64,000 nucleotides of DNA from Citrobacter sp. FP75 (GCF_018342065.1 NZ_JAFDOE010000001.1:310001-374000); one strand, 5' to 3'; positions 16,750 to 26,265 are shown, numbered from the stretch's first letter. Notes: generated by a model not told the origin, from the letters alone. Numbers and translations: made by a program.

Positions 16750-18282
16750 TTATTCCTTCACCTGATGCACAACGTCAATCACTGAACCGTCGCGGTAACG
16801 CACAACGGCAATCACGCGATCGGTAAATTCGATAGCGCGTGGCTGACCGGTGAGCTGCTGTGCACGTTCGCGCAGCCATTCGATGGATACCACTTTCATG
16901 CCCGCTTCCTTCAGACGTTCAGCCAGTTCAGGGCGTGCAGGATTGACTGCGATACCGTGGTCAGTGACCAGGATATCAACGCTGGAGCCTGGGGTTACGC
17001 AGGTCAGCACGTTATCAACCAGAGTCGGGATGCGACCACGTACCAATGGCGCGACGATGATCGACAGCGCAGCGCCGACGGCGGTATCGCAGTGGCCACC
17101 GGATGCGCCACGCAGCACGCCGTCAGAGCCGGTCAGTACGTTGATGTTGAAGTTCGTATCCACTTCCAGCGCGCTCAGCACCACGACGTCCAGACGATCG
17201 ACAGATGCGCCTTTCGAACCCCAGTTAGCGTACTGGTTAGCGCTGATCTCAATGTGGTTTGGGTTGCGGGCCAGGGACTCAGCGGCACAACGATCGAAGC
17301 TTTGTACGTCCAGCAGTTTGCGGATTAAACCTTTTTCATGCAGGTCAACGATGGTGGCAGTGATGCCGCCCAGTGCGAAGTCGGCGCGGATATCGCGGCT
17401 GCGCATTTTGTCTTCCAGGAAGCGGGTCACGGCCAGTGAAGCGCCGCCGGTTCCGGTCTGCAATGAGAAGCCTTCGTTGAAGTAGCCGGAGTTCGCGATC
17501 ACCTCTGCAGCGCTGCGGGCGATCAGCAGTTCACGCGGGTTGGTAGTCATACGGGTCGCATCGGCGCCGATCTTGTCGGCATCGCCGACCTGCTCGATCT
17601 GCACGATCAGATCCACCTGATCCTGGGTGATGCTGGCTGGATTATGCGGATAGGTCAGCAGTTGTTCGGTGAGCAGGACGACCTGCTTCGCGTTTTCAGC
17701 ATCGACACGGGCGTAACCCAGCGAACCGCAACAGGCTTTACCGGTGTAGCCGTTGGCGTTACCAAACTGATCGCAGGACGGCACGCCGAGGAATGCCACG
17801 TCAATATTTAACTCGCCGCTTTGTACCAGGTGTACGCGACCACCGTGAGAGTGGACCTGTACGGGTTCAGCCAGCAGACCACGAGAGATTTCTTCTGCCA
17901 GCGGGCCGCGTAGCCCGGAGGTATAAATACGGCTGACCACGCCCTGACGGATGTGCTCAACCAGCGGAGCATGGCAGTCGCTCAGGGAGCTGGAAGCCAG
18001 CGTCAGATTTTTGAAACCCATTTTGGCGATGGCATCCATCACCAGGTTAATGGTCAGATCGCCGCCGCGAAAAGCGTGGTGGAAAGAGATAGTCATCCCA
18101 TCCTGTAGACCTGAACGGCGTATTGCGTCTTCCAGGTTAGCGCACAGCTTTTGGTCGCGTGGTTTTTGCGTCTGCAAATCCACTTTTGCGCTGCTGTGGA
18201 AAGCGGAAAGGTCGCTTTCTGCATGACGACTCCAGGTCGCCACGCGATCCTGGCGTTGAGACTGTTCGATTTTCTGCGTCAT
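16750..18282 (-). CDS. citF: CitF, citrate lyase alpha subunit (citrate:acetyl-ACP transferase)
   Basis: Alpha subunit of citrate lyase (510 residues), which swaps the acetyl group on CitD for citrate to give citryl-ACP. CoA-transferase family features include SFHHAFRGGDLTINLVMD near residue 65 and ETGTGGASLAV-like glycine-rich sequence (QTGTGGASLAVTRFLE). GASGGHCDTAVGAAL toward the C-terminus is also characteristic. It lies nine bases after citE and three before citX. Confidence 0.96.
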   Translation of the reverse strand: MTQKIEQSQRQDRVATWSRHAESDLSAFHSSAKVDLQTQKPRDQKLCANLEDAIRRSGLQDGMTISFHHAFRGGDLTINLVMDAIAKMGFKNLTLASSSLSDCHAPLVEHIRQGVVSRIYTSGLRGPLAEEISRGLLAEPVQVHSHGGRVHLVQSGELNIDVAFLGVPSCDQFGNANGYTGKACCGSLGYARVDAENAKQVVLLTEQLLTYPHNPASITQDQVDLIVQIEQVGDADKIGADATRMTTNPRELLIARSAAEVIANSGYFNEGFSLQTGTGGASLAVTRFLEDKMRSRDIRADFALGGITATIVDLHEKGLIRKLLDVQSFDRCAAESLARNPNHIEISANQYANWGSKGASVDRLDVVVLSALEVDTNFNINVLTGSDGVLRGASGGHCDTAVGAALSIIVAPLVRGRIPTLVDNVLTCVTPGSSVDILVTDHGIAVNPARPELAERLKEAGMKVVSIEWLRERAQQLTGQPRAIEFTDRVIAVVRYRDGSVIDVVHQVKE

Positions 18283-18291
18283 TTTTTTGCC

Positions 18292-19200
18292 TTATTCTTC
18301 GCGAATGCCGGAAAGTTCTGCACGGGAGATAACCAGAAGGGCGCGCTCGATAACCGGGCTGTCGACCATCTTACCGTTCAGGGAGACAACGCCACGGCCT
18401 TCGCGAGCGGCGGCTTCAGCGGCTTCTACAACCAGGCGGGCGTGCGCCAGCTCTTTGCGCGTTGGCGCGTACAGGTTGTGCAGGAGTTCTATCTGGCGCG
18501 GGTTGATGAGCGACTTACCGTCAAAACCCAATTGCTTGATGTGTGCGGCTTCGTGCAGGAAACCGGCTTCGTTGTTGGCGTCGGAATAGACGGTATCGAA
18601 CGCCTGAATACCTGCGGAGCGTGCAGCCTGCAAAATAGAGCAGCGGGCGAACAGCAGTTCGGTGCCTTCCGGCGAACGTTCGGTGCGCAGGTTGCGCACG
18701 TAATCTTCTGCACCCAGCGCAATGCCGATCAGGCGCTCAGAAGCATGGGCGATTTCAACGGCGCGGGTGATACCCAGCGGCGATTCGATGGCGGCAAGCA
18801 GACCGGTGCTGCCGGGCTCGCGACCGCAGGCGTTTTCGATACGCAGGATTTCGCTTTCGATGTCGATGACATCCTGTGCGGTATCGGTTTTGGGTAATCG
18901 CACGATGTCAGCACCACCGCGAACGACCGCTTCGAGGTCGTTGATACCCCATTCTGAGTCGAGGGCGTTCACGCGGACAATAGTTTCAACATCGTGGTAC
19001 AGCGGGTGCTGCAGCGCGTGGTAAACCAGACGACGCGCGGTATCTTTCTCGCGCAGTGCGACGGAGTCTTCCAGGTCGAACATCAGCGCATCTGCCGGGT
19101 AGATAAACGAGTTGCTGATCATTGCAGCATTGGCACCCGGCACGAACAGCATGCTGCGGCGGGTACGGGATTTACGTTGTTGCAAAGAGTCGGAAATCAC
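18292..19200 (-). CDS. citE: CitE, citrate lyase beta subunit (citryl-ACP lyase)
   Basis: Beta subunit, cleaving citryl-ACP to oxaloacetate and acetyl-ACP; a TIM-barrel enzyme of the CitE/HpcH family. Motifs: [44 protein letters not shown] and [12 protein letters not shown] (metal ligands). I place the start at a GTG at 19200: GGGAGG stands seven bases upstream, the GTGA overlaps the citD stop by four bases, and the result has 302 residues as in E. coli. An ATG at 19215 would overlap its own ribosome site. Confidence 0.93.
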   Translation of the reverse strand: MISDSLQQRKSRTRRSMLFVPGANAAMISNSFIYPADALMFDLEDSVALREKDTARRLVYHALQHPLYHDVETIVRVNALDSEWGINDLEAVVRGGADIVRLPKTDTAQDVIDIESEILRIENACGREPGSTGLLAAIESPLGITRAVEIAHASERLIGIALGAEDYVRNLRTERSPEGTELLFARCSILQAARSAGIQAFDTVYSDANNEAGFLHEAAHIKQLGFDGKSLINPRQIELLHNLYAPTRKELAHARLVVEAAEAAAREGRGVVSLNGKMVDSPVIERALLVISRAELSGIREE

Positions 19201-19493
19201 TGGCAATCCTCCCATGGCAGTGCCGGAATGCCGCTGGCGCGGGCCAGTAATGCTTCCAGTCGCGCACGTAAAATGCAGTCCAGTGCGCCTTTATCATCAA
19301 CATTTAATTGCACGCCGCGTACGTTGTAGCGGGACAGTACGTCCAGAATGGTGGTGCGAATGGCTTCACCAAACTGTTTTTCAACGCTACTGTTAACCTG
19401 CAGGTCGATATCCTGCGTATCGAGTGGGGCGATGCGAATCATCACATCACCGGACTCGAGAGTGCCTGCGACGGCTGCCTGCTTTATTTTCAT
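19197..19493 (-). CDS. citD: CitD, citrate lyase acyl carrier protein (gamma subunit)
   Basis: Acyl carrier protein of citrate lyase, 98 residues. Ser14 in AGTLESGD is the expected site for phosphodiester attachment of the phosphoribosyl-dephospho-CoA group. It overlaps citC upstream and citE downstream by four bases each, so stoichiometric translation of the D, E and F subunits is likely. Confidence 0.96.
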   Translation of the reverse strand: MKIKQAAVAGTLESGDVMIRIAPLDTQDIDLQVNSSVEKQFGEAIRTTILDVLSRYNVRGVQLNVDDKGALDCILRARLEALLARASGIPALPWEDCQ

Positions 19494-20566
19494 TTTTCAC
19501 CTGTTGCTAATGCGGGGGTATTTTGGCGGACTACCGCGCCCGGTGAGGTTCTCTCAAGCATGTTTTGCAGGTAGTGCAGCGTGGCTTCAGGAACCAGAGG
19601 GGCGATAGCCGTGAGATCTTTTTTAACCAGCAGCTTGCGTACCCAGGAGGCGGAAATCGGCATCTCCTGGAAGCACAGCCGCTCAATTTCCACCAGTTCA
19701 ATCGGTGGGGCGGGGAGCATTGGGGTCTCCAGCCAGTAGCGCATGTCGTTGTTGTACTGGGAGGTGACGGTGCAATACGGTTCGGTACCGACGAAGCGGT
19801 GCGTGACGCCGAGTGCCGGGGCCAGATACTGACGGAAGATTTTCAGGTCAATTTCGGTGTAGCAGTGGTTAATGACGCTTTGCTCTTTAATGAAGTAGCA
19901 CGGGAACGTGGCGCGAGAAATGATGTATTCCGATCCGCGATGCACGGTTAAATGCGGAATGTCTTTTGTTCCCTTAAGCACCAGATCCAGTCGGTCTTCA
20001 TACGGGAAGCGTGAGGTATCTTCTTTCACCAGGAACAGATGCAGCCAGTCGCACTGGGCTGCCGCCTGTTGGATCAGAAAACGATGACCGTTAGTAAAAG
20101 GGTTGGCGTTCATGACGATACAACCAATTTTCTTCCCTTCGCGACGTTGTTTTGTCAGCGATTCGGCGTAACGTTTCAGACGCGTAGTGCTGTTTTCCAT
20201 CAGCACCATAATGCCCGGTACGCTGGTCAGCGTAGAGAAACCACACTGCTTAAACAGCGTTTCGTATTCGGTTTTGGTATAAATGAAAAGATGTGTGCAG
20301 TGCCGCTCATAAGCGAGATTGATGAGCTCAGTGGCCAGCGTCAGCGCCAAACCTTCGCCGCGCACGGTTTCGCTGATTGCCACGCATTTAATGATATTTC
20401 CGGCAATGCCTCCGCAGGCAATCAGGCGGTCATCACGGGTGACGGTGATAAATACTTCAACGGTTGTATCAACGCTCAAATCATTCTCTTTCAGAAATTG
20501 AGCGATAGCCGCCATCTTTTTATTTTCTGAGCGTTTAACGTGCGAGAATATATTATTACCGAACAT
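19490..20566 (-). CDS. citC: CitC, [citrate lyase] ligase
   Basis: Activates citrate lyase by acetylating the thiol of the CitD prosthetic group with acetate and ATP. The 358-residue protein has an N-terminal GNAT-like domain ([20 protein letters not shown]) and a nucleotidyltransferase domain with the HxGH-type signature [18 protein letters not shown]. It is the first gene of the citCDEFXGT operon and is read divergently from citAB; the 389-base gap between them holds the shared control region. Confidence 0.95.
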   Translation of the reverse strand: MFGNNIFSHVKRSENKKMAAIAQFLKENDLSVDTTVEVFITVTRDDRLIACGGIAGNIIKCVAISETVRGEGLALTLATELINLAYERHCTHLFIYTKTEYETLFKQCGFSTLTSVPGIMVLMENSTTRLKRYAESLTKQRREGKKIGCIVMNANPFTNGHRFLIQQAAAQCDWLHLFLVKEDTSRFPYEDRLDLVLKGTKDIPHLTVHRGSEYIISRATFPCYFIKEQSVINHCYTEIDLKIFRQYLAPALGVTHRFVGTEPYCTVTSQYNNDMRYWLETPMLPAPPIELVEIERLCFQEMPISASWVRKLLVKKDLTAIAPLVPEATLHYLQNMLERTSPGAVVRQNTPALATGEK

Positions 20567-20760
20567 AGTAAAAAGTGTCCTGATGGTATATTTGTTACTT
20601 GTTTTTGGGTTTTGTTGCCAGGCTTAGCAACCTGATAACGTTTTGTTTGCAATTGAAGGGAAGGTTTTTTTATTACGGAGTATTTCTTTTTTTCCCTGTT
20701 GCATACATCGTAAGGGGTATTTTGGAGGTAAATTTTGATTTATTTCACAATAAGTTAGAA

Positions 20761-20835
20761 GGTTTTAATGTGTTTTATGGTTTTAAGTTTTTTAATTAAT
20801 TTAACCCGGAAATAGCGCGTGGTTTTAATTTGTTT
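20761..20835. promoter_or_regulatory. Direct repeats in the citC-citA control region
   Basis: GGTTTTAATGTGTTT (20761-20775) recurs as GGTTTTAATTTGTTT (20821-20835), 14 of 15 bases identical and exactly 60 bases apart; GGTTTTAAG at 20779 is a third partial copy. The gap 20567-20955 is very AT-rich. The response regulator CitB/DpiA is known to bind AT-rich DNA between citC and citA in relatives, so these repeats are candidate CitB boxes (inference). No gene was seen in the gap. Confidence 0.5.
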
Positions 20836-20955
20836 AATTGATTTAAAGTGGGGAATCTGCAACGATCCTATTTTATGCCGTGACTTGTAAATAAAACATT
20901 TTTATTACAAATACAAAGAAAAATAAGTTTCGGTTAACGTCGGTAAGGAAAAATT

Positions 20956-22617
20956 ATGTCACAGCATAAAAATAAAACGCGGTTTTCATTTTTTCGGAAG
21001 CTGGCGTTCCCATTGCGTATTTTCCTGCTGATCCTGGTGGTTTCCGTTTTTATCATTGCCGCATTGGCGAAATATTTTACCGCCAGTTTTGAAGACTATC
21101 TGACAACGCATGTCCGTGATATGGCGATGAACCAGGCGAAAATCATTGCCTCCAACGACAGTATCATCACGGCGGTGAAACATCGCGATTACAAGCGCCT
21201 GGCGACCATAGCCGACAAGCTTCAGAGCGGGACTGATTTCGATTACGTGGTGATTGGCGACGAGAACTCTATTCGTCTCTACCATCCGAATCCGCAAAAA
21301 ATTGGCTACCCAATGCAGTTTACCAAGCCCGGCGCGTTGGCAAACGGGGAAAGCTACTTTATCACCGGTACGGGGTCTATTGGGTCGGCGATGCGCGCTA
21401 AAACGCCCATTTTTGATGATGATGGCAAAATTATTGGCGTTGTCTCGATAGGCTACCTGATCAGTAAAATCGACAGCTGGCGATCGGATTTCTTATTGCC
21501 GATGGCTGGGGTGTTTCTTTTGCTGTTGTTGTTACTGATGTTGCTCTCCTGGTTTTTTGCCGCGCATATTCGCCGCCAGATGTTGGGGATGGAGCCGAAA
21601 CAAATTGCTCGCGTCGTGCGCCAGCAGGACGCGCTGTTTAGCTCAGTATACGAAGGTTTGATTGCCGTGGACCTGGATGGATGCATTACGGCCATCAATC
21701 GGAGTGCGCGTAAAATGCTGGGGCTGCCATCGCCAGGGCGGCAGTGGCTGGGGAAACCGATTGATGAAGTCGTTAACCCGTCGGACTTTTTTACGCAGCA
21801 GATTGCGGAACAACGTCAGGATGCGATGGTGAATTTTAATGGGCTGAGCGTTATCGCCAATCGGGAGGCTATCCGTTCCGGCGAAGAATTACTGGGGGCG
21901 ATTATCAGTTTTCGTAGCAAGGATGAGATAGCCACCCTCAATGCCCAGCTTACGCAAATCAAGCAATATGTTGAGAGTCTGCGAACGCTGCGTCACGAAC
22001 ATCTGAACTGGATGTCGACCATTAATGGCCTGCTGCAAATGAAAGAGTACGATCGAGTTCTCGAGATGGTCCAGGGCGAGTCCCAGGCTCAACAGCAGCT
22101 GATTGATGACCTGCGCGGCGCATTTGCCGATCGTCAGGTTGCCGGCTTGCTGTTTGGTAAAGTCCAGCGTGCGCGGGAACTGGGGCTCCAGATGATAATT
22201 GTCCCCGGTAGCCAGCTTCATCAACTTCCCGAAGGACTGGATAGCACAGAGTTTGCAGCAATTGTTGGCAATCTGCTTGATAATGCATTTGAGGCCAGCT
22301 TACGTACCCAGCAAGGAAATAAGGTCATTGAACTCTTTTTGAGCGATGAAGGGGACGAAGTGATCATTGAAGTCGCCGATCAAGGCTGCGGTGTGCCGGA
22401 AGCGTTGCGTGAAAAAATATTTGAACAGGGTGTGAGTACCCGTACCGATGAACCAGGCGAACATGGCATCGGTTTGTATCTGATTGCAAGTTATGTGAGG
22501 CGCTGTGATGGGGTTATTACGCTCGAAGATAACTCCCCTTGTGGCACTTTATTTTCTCTATTTCTTCCGAAAGTGAAAAAAAACGATGACGGAACCATTA
22601 ACGCTATTGATCGTTGA
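20956..22617 (+). CDS. citA: CitA (DpiB) citrate-sensing histidine kinase
   Basis: Membrane sensor kinase of 553 residues in the CitA/DcuS family. Order: first membrane helix (about 20-45), periplasmic PAS domain that binds citrate (about 45-175), second membrane helix with the leucine run VFLLLLLLLMLLSW (about 180-200), cytoplasmic PAS (IAVDLDGCITAINRSARKML), the phosphoacceptor histidine region LRHEHLNWMSTINGLLQM, and the ATPase boxes VGNLLDNAFEA, DQGCGVP and EHGIGLYLIASYV. It overlaps citB by 32 bases. With CitB it switches on citrate fermentation. Confidence 0.95.
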   Translation: MSQHKNKTRFSFFRKLAFPLRIFLLILVVSVFIIAALAKYFTASFEDYLTTHVRDMAMNQAKIIASNDSIITAVKHRDYKRLATIADKLQSGTDFDYVVIGDENSIRLYHPNPQKIGYPMQFTKPGALANGESYFITGTGSIGSAMRAKTPIFDDDGKIIGVVSIGYLISKIDSWRSDFLLPMAGVFLLLLLLLMLLSWFFAAHIRRQMLGMEPKQIARVVRQQDALFSSVYEGLIAVDLDGCITAINRSARKMLGLPSPGRQWLGKPIDEVVNPSDFFTQQIAEQRQDAMVNFNGLSVIANREAIRSGEELLGAIISFRSKDEIATLNAQLTQIKQYVESLRTLRHEHLNWMSTINGLLQMKEYDRVLEMVQGESQAQQQLIDDLRGAFADRQVAGLLFGKVQRARELGLQMIIVPGSQLHQLPEGLDSTEFAAIVGNLLDNAFEASLRTQQGNKVIELFLSDEGDEVIIEVADQGCGVPEALREKIFEQGVSTRTDEPGEHGIGLYLIASYVRRCDGVITLEDNSPCGTLFSLFLPKVKKNDDGTINAIDR

Positions 22618-23266
22618 GGATGAAACGCTGCTGGCGGAAATGCATGCTGAGTATATCCGCCATATACCCGGCTTCAGCCAGATATGGCTGGCGGGTAACC
22701 TTGAGCAGGCGCGGATGATGATTGCGCGTTTTAAGCCCGGACTGATTCTTCTGGATAACTATTTGCCGGACGGTAAGGGCATTACCCTGCTACATGAACT
22801 GACCCAGGCACGCTACCCTGGCGGCGTGGTGTTTACCACCGCAGCCAGTGATATGGACACGGTGTCTGAGGCCGTGCGTAGCGGGGCGTTTGACTACCTG
22901 GTCAAACCGATTGCCTACGAACGACTGGGGCAGACGTTGACGCGCTATCAGCAGCGCAGGCGCATGTTGGCGGGTAATGACAGCGCCAGTCAAAAGCAAA
23001 TTGATGAAATGTTTAACGCTTATGCGCGCGGTGAGCCGAAAGGGGATTTGCCAACGGGGATTGATGCCTTAACGCTGAATGCGGTGCTGAAGTTATTTGC
23101 CGATCCGGCGGTGCATCATACTGCAGAAACCATCGCCCAGGCGCTGACCATCAGCCGAACAACCTCGAGGCGCTACCTGGAATACTGTGCCAGCCGCCAT
23201 TTGATTATTGCGGAGATTATTCACGGGAAGGTTGGGCGGCCGCAGCGGATTTATCACGGCGGCTAA
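22586..23266 (+). CDS. citB: CitB (DpiA) response regulator
   Basis: Response regulator of 226 residues: receiver domain with acidic pocket ED near residues 11-12, phosphoacceptor Asp in LILLDNYLPDGKG, Thr/Lys switch residues in VVFTTAAS and YLVKPI, and a C-terminal HTH (ETIAQALTISRTTSRRYLEY). It is the partner of CitA and activates the divergent cit operon. Its stop codon is the first triplet of an ERIC element. Confidence 0.95.
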   Translation: MTEPLTLLIVEDETLLAEMHAEYIRHIPGFSQIWLAGNLEQARMMIARFKPGLILLDNYLPDGKGITLLHELTQARYPGGVVFTTAASDMDTVSEAVRSGAFDYLVKPIAYERLGQTLTRYQQRRRMLAGNDSASQKQIDEMFNAYARGEPKGDLPTGIDALTLNAVLKLFADPAVHHTAETIAQALTISRTTSRRYLEYCASRHLIIAEIIHGKVGRPQRIYHGG

Positions 23267-23391
23267 TACACATCATCCTTTAAGCTGTCACTTTGTTGGC
23301 TACGTGAAGACATCCCCAGTCACATCGTTATCTACGCTTCTGGGGATTTCACCACTTGCCGCCTTGATGCAGCTTAAATGATTTTGTGTAT
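23264..23391 (-). repeat. ERIC (IRU) element between citB and dcuC
   Basis: A 128-bp imperfect palindrome that matches the ERIC consensus, read on the minus strand: TACACAAAAT and CATCAAGGCGGCAAG, then ATCCCCAG, a degenerate centre, CTGGGGAT, and AAGGATGATGTGTATTA. The same end sequences occur in the second copy at 59515-59651 in this window. It begins in the citB stop codon and reaches to within 20 bases of the dcuC stop. The central stem CCCCAG/CTGGGG is kept and could fold in either transcript. Confidence 0.85.
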
Positions 23392-23411
23392 CAAGGTCTT
23401 ATAGACAGGTT

Positions 23412-24794
23412 TCAACCGCCAATCAGAGCGGACGTTGCCGGTACCATCACTTCCGTTGCGATAATCACAACCAGCAGTCCGACCATTACCGGTACAGAAG
23501 TACGTTTGACCACTTCAAACGGTGAAATCTTCGCCATACCCGCAACTGCCACTACCACGCCGGAAACCGGGGAAATTGTGCGCCCAAGGTTTGACGCCTG
23601 CAGCATCGGAATCGAGAGGTAAGCCGGGTTAATTCCGGAAGAGTGCGCCAGTTTTGGGATCATCTCAACGAAGGCATAGAACGGCGCATTACCAGAACCG
23701 GTGGTCATCGCTGCCAGCATAGTCAGGATAACCAGCACCAGCATCAGAATAATGCTCGCTGAGCCAAACGAGGTGGCGATCGAAATCAGGCTCTGAATAA
23801 AGCCGATCGTGCTCAGGCCCTGGGCGAACACCCCGGCGGCAACTAACAGCATAACCACGTTAGCAAAGGCATCTGCCATGCCGCGGTAGGCCACTTCCAG
23901 ACCAGAGAAAACCTTCTGGGTATTGAATCCACGAACAAACTCCAGCACCGCTGCAATAAGCATGCACAGCACCAAAATGGTAATGATGTGCAGTTGCGGA
24001 CCCCATTTACCATCAAAAATGAGAACACCCACAATCGGGGTAAACGGCAGGATGGCGTAAAACGACGGTGCGGTGGTAGTGATTTCGGCCACGTCTAACA
24101 TTTCGTGAGAAACGTTCTCTTTTTTATCCAGATAGCGCTGCCAGAAAAAGTGGGCAATCGCCATGCCGATGATGGCGGCAATGGAAATCGGCAGCGTAGT
24201 TTTAAACGCGAAGTCGATCAGCGGCATTTCTGCGGCTTTTGCGGCAAGTACTACGTCACCAGAGGTGGGGGAAAGAATAATGGCGGCAGGGGAGGCGCAA
24301 ATGGCCGCCGCAGCGCCACGGCTGATACCCACGTTAACCATGACCGGAAAGAGGGTTGCCATTAGCAGTACGCCAAGCCCCGTCGCCGAAGAAACAGCCA
24401 GTGACATCAGGCAGGCGACAAAGTAGGCGGCAATCATTAACACATAGGGTGAGTTGATATATTGCAAAGGCTTAGAGGCCAGCTTTACGACCATATCGTT
24501 CGCACCAATATGCGTCATGTAGGCGGCAAAACCACACAGCATCATGATCATCATGCCGAGATCGCCACCGCGGCTCATCAGCAAAATTTTAATGTATTCA
24601 ACGATGTCTGTTGCCGTGTAGCCGGTACTTTCTGCACTGCCAGGCAGAACCTTATGTCCCATAAGGGCGCTGATAATCAGTAACACCAGGCCACCGACAA
24701 ACAGTACACCGGTCGCGGAATAACCTTTAATGATGTAGCGCGCTACACCCACAATAATCATAACTCCGATAAGGAGTTCTATAAATGTCAACAT
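23412..24794 (-). CDS. dcuC: DcuC anaerobic C4-dicarboxylate transporter
   Basis: Inner-membrane C4-dicarboxylate carrier, 460 residues, acting mainly in succinate efflux during fermentation in E. coli. About 12 hydrophobic segments are visible; conserved stretches are SSATGLGVLLMATLFPVMVN and TTGSGNAPFYAFVEMIPKL. The start MLTFIELLIG at 24794 has AGGGG five bases upstream and gives the usual length; an ATG 15 bases earlier lacks a ribosome site. Its promoter region has an FNR-like box. Being next to cit genes fits joint use in citrate-to-succinate fermentation. Confidence 0.95.
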   Translation of the reverse strand: MLTFIELLIGVMIIVGVARYIIKGYSATGVLFVGGLVLLIISALMGHKVLPGSAESTGYTATDIVEYIKILLMSRGGDLGMMIMMLCGFAAYMTHIGANDMVVKLASKPLQYINSPYVLMIAAYFVACLMSLAVSSATGLGVLLMATLFPVMVNVGISRGAAAAICASPAAIILSPTSGDVVLAAKAAEMPLIDFAFKTTLPISIAAIIGMAIAHFFWQRYLDKKENVSHEMLDVAEITTTAPSFYAILPFTPIVGVLIFDGKWGPQLHIITILVLCMLIAAVLEFVRGFNTQKVFSGLEVAYRGMADAFANVVMLLVAAGVFAQGLSTIGFIQSLISIATSFGSASIILMLVLVILTMLAAMTTGSGNAPFYAFVEMIPKLAHSSGINPAYLSIPMLQASNLGRTISPVSGVVVAVAGMAKISPFEVVKRTSVPVMVGLLVVIIATEVMVPATSALIGG

Positions 24795-24887
24795 TGTTTC
24801 CCCTGTCACATTGACGCCCAGAAAGTAAAAAAACTAAAAAAAGCATAAAACGGTGAGAGAATGTGCCTAATAAATGGATAACCCTTG

Positions 24888-24901
24888 CTGATTGAAATCA
24901 A
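24888..24901 (-). promoter_or_regulatory. Candidate FNR box upstream of dcuC
   Basis: Read on the minus strand, TTGATTTCAATCAG matches the FNR consensus TTGAT-N4-ATCAA at nine of ten defined positions, about 95 bases before the dcuC start. FNR activation of dcuC is known in E. coli. The rest of the 460-base gap 24795-25254 is AT-rich with no gene apparent; its right end carries the pagP promoter. Confidence 0.65.
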
Positions 24902-25188
24902 TAAAAATACGGATTAAACCAATGGCTGAGTCGTTTTCTCAACATAGAGGATGAACAGGGAATACTGAAATCAAAAAATGTGAAGCATTCTATGGTTGTA
25001 TTCTGTTTGATATTACATTGATCTTTTATTGTTAATAAATTGTTTGTTTGTTTAACTTTTGCATACAAAAAGAGCAATTTATTGGCGCTAAGAAAAAAAC
25101 GGCTATTTTTGATAATCCTCAGGAAATACAGGGGAATGATCTAAGAACTATATACAGGGAATATTCTGATTTTTTATAAGTGCTTTTT

Positions 25189-25223
25189 TGTTAAGCTATC
25201 ATTAAGGTTGTGTTTGCTACAAT
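25189..25223 (+). promoter_or_regulatory. PhoP-box-type promoter of pagP
   Basis: TGTTAAGCTATCATTAA (25189-25205) contains two TTAA half sites exactly 11 bases apart, the spacing of PhoP boxes, and is followed 12 bases later by a -10 element TACAAT (25218-25223) about 30 bases before the pagP start. This is the layout of directly PhoP-activated promoters, where the box takes the place of the -35. PhoP/PhoQ control of pagP is established in Salmonella; the match here is by eye. Confidence 0.6.
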
Positions 25224-25254
25224 TAATATTAAATCCCGGGATGGTAATTAAGTT

Positions 25255-25818
25255 GTGATTGTTGCTAAACGATATATTCTCATTTTTTCATTTCTTTTTA
25301 TTCAGTTAGCCTTTATTCCTCAGAGCCTTGCGGAAGATAAAGGCTGGTTTGATACCTTTAAAGATAATGTCAGCGAAACCTGGCACCAGCCGGAACATTA
25401 TGATCTGTATGTACCAGCCATTACCTGGCATGCGCGCTTTGCCTACGATAAAGATAAAACGGATCGCTACAACGAACGCCCGTGGGGAGCAGGATTTGGT
25501 CAGTCCCGTTGGGATGATAAAGGCAACTGGCATGGGCTTTATATTATGGCCTTTAAGGACTCCTACAATAAATGGGAGCCGATTGGTGGCTATGGCTGGG
25601 AAAAAACCTGGCGGCCGTTGGCCGATGAGAATTTCCATACCGGCCTGGGCTTTACCGCCGGTTTCACTGCGCGTGATAACTGGAACTACATTCCTGTTCC
25701 GGTGATACTGCCACTGGCATCAATAGGTTATGGTCCGGCAACGTTCCAGATGACCTACATACCCGGTACGTATAACAACGGAAATGTCTATTTTGCCTGG
25801 ATGCGTTTCCAGTTTTGA
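25255..25818 (+). CDS. pagP: PagP (CrcA) lipid A palmitoyltransferase
   Basis: Outer-membrane eight-strand beta-barrel enzyme that transfers palmitate from phospholipid to lipid A, giving resistance to cationic peptides. The 187-residue precursor has a signal peptide ([17 protein letters not shown]) and the mature barrel with [20 protein letters not shown] (catalytic His), the residues D and S in [15 protein letters not shown] (Asp, Ser of the active site) and a C-terminal Phe. It starts with GTG at 25255; no upstream ATG is better, and the length matches the family. Confidence 0.95.
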   Translation: MIVAKRYILIFSFLFIQLAFIPQSLAEDKGWFDTFKDNVSETWHQPEHYDLYVPAITWHARFAYDKDKTDRYNERPWGAGFGQSRWDDKGNWHGLYIMAFKDSYNKWEPIGGYGWEKTWRPLADENFHTGLGFTAGFTARDNWNYIPVPVILPLASIGYGPATFQMTYIPGTYNNGNVYFAWMRFQF

Positions 25819-26006
25819 TGAACGGTGTGTATTGTTAAGTGGATAAATTAAAGCTAATAAAAAACAATGCGTTATGATGTTATCTGTAAAAATAACGCGA
25901 CATTTATCACTTTTTGGCAAAGTTCGACTGGACAAAGTCCATCACAATTGTTGTACTGATACCCGACACAGCATTTGTGTCTATTTTTCATGTAAAGGTA
26001 ATTTTG

Positions 26007-26216
26007 ATGTCTAAGATTAAAGGTAACGTTAAGTGGTTTAATGAGTCCAAAGGATTCGGTTTCATTACTCCGGAAGATGGCAGCAAAGATGTGTTCGTAC
26101 ACTTCTCTGCAATCCAGACCAATGGTTTTAAAACTCTGGCTGAAGGTCAGCGTGTAGAGTTCGAAATCACTAACGGTGCCAAAGGCCCTTCTGCTGCAAA
26201 CGTAACCGCTCTGTAA
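26007..26216 (+). CDS. cspE: CspE cold-shock-family RNA chaperone
   Basis: OB-fold nucleic-acid binding protein of 69 residues that melts RNA hairpins and acts as a transcription antiterminator. The RNA-binding motifs RNP1 (KGFGFITPE) and RNP2 (VFVHFSAI) are exact. The upstream frame is open, but the ATG at 26007 ([11 protein letters not shown]) is the family start. A leader of unknown length lies in 25819-26006; a strong terminator follows. Confidence 0.97.
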   Translation: MSKIKGNVKWFNESKGFGFITPEDGSKDVFVHFSAIQTNGFKTLAEGQRVEFEITNGAKGPSAANVTAL

Positions 26217-26236
26217 GCATACGACAGCAAGAATTC

Positions 26237-26265
26237 AAAACCCGCTTAATTGCGGGTTTTTTTTG
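26237..26265. terminator. Intrinsic terminator of cspE
   Basis: AAAACCCGC-TTAATT-GCGGGTTTTTTTT is a compact stem with a long T-run. A-rich sequence on the left also makes it usable by the convergent crcB on the minus strand. Confidence 0.92.

Noticed and set aside
23312-23347. Hairpin CCCCAG...CTGGGG read at first as a citB/dcuC terminator
   Set aside because: The 20-base loop and lack of a T-run do not fit; the wider 128-bp region matches ERIC, which explains the stem.
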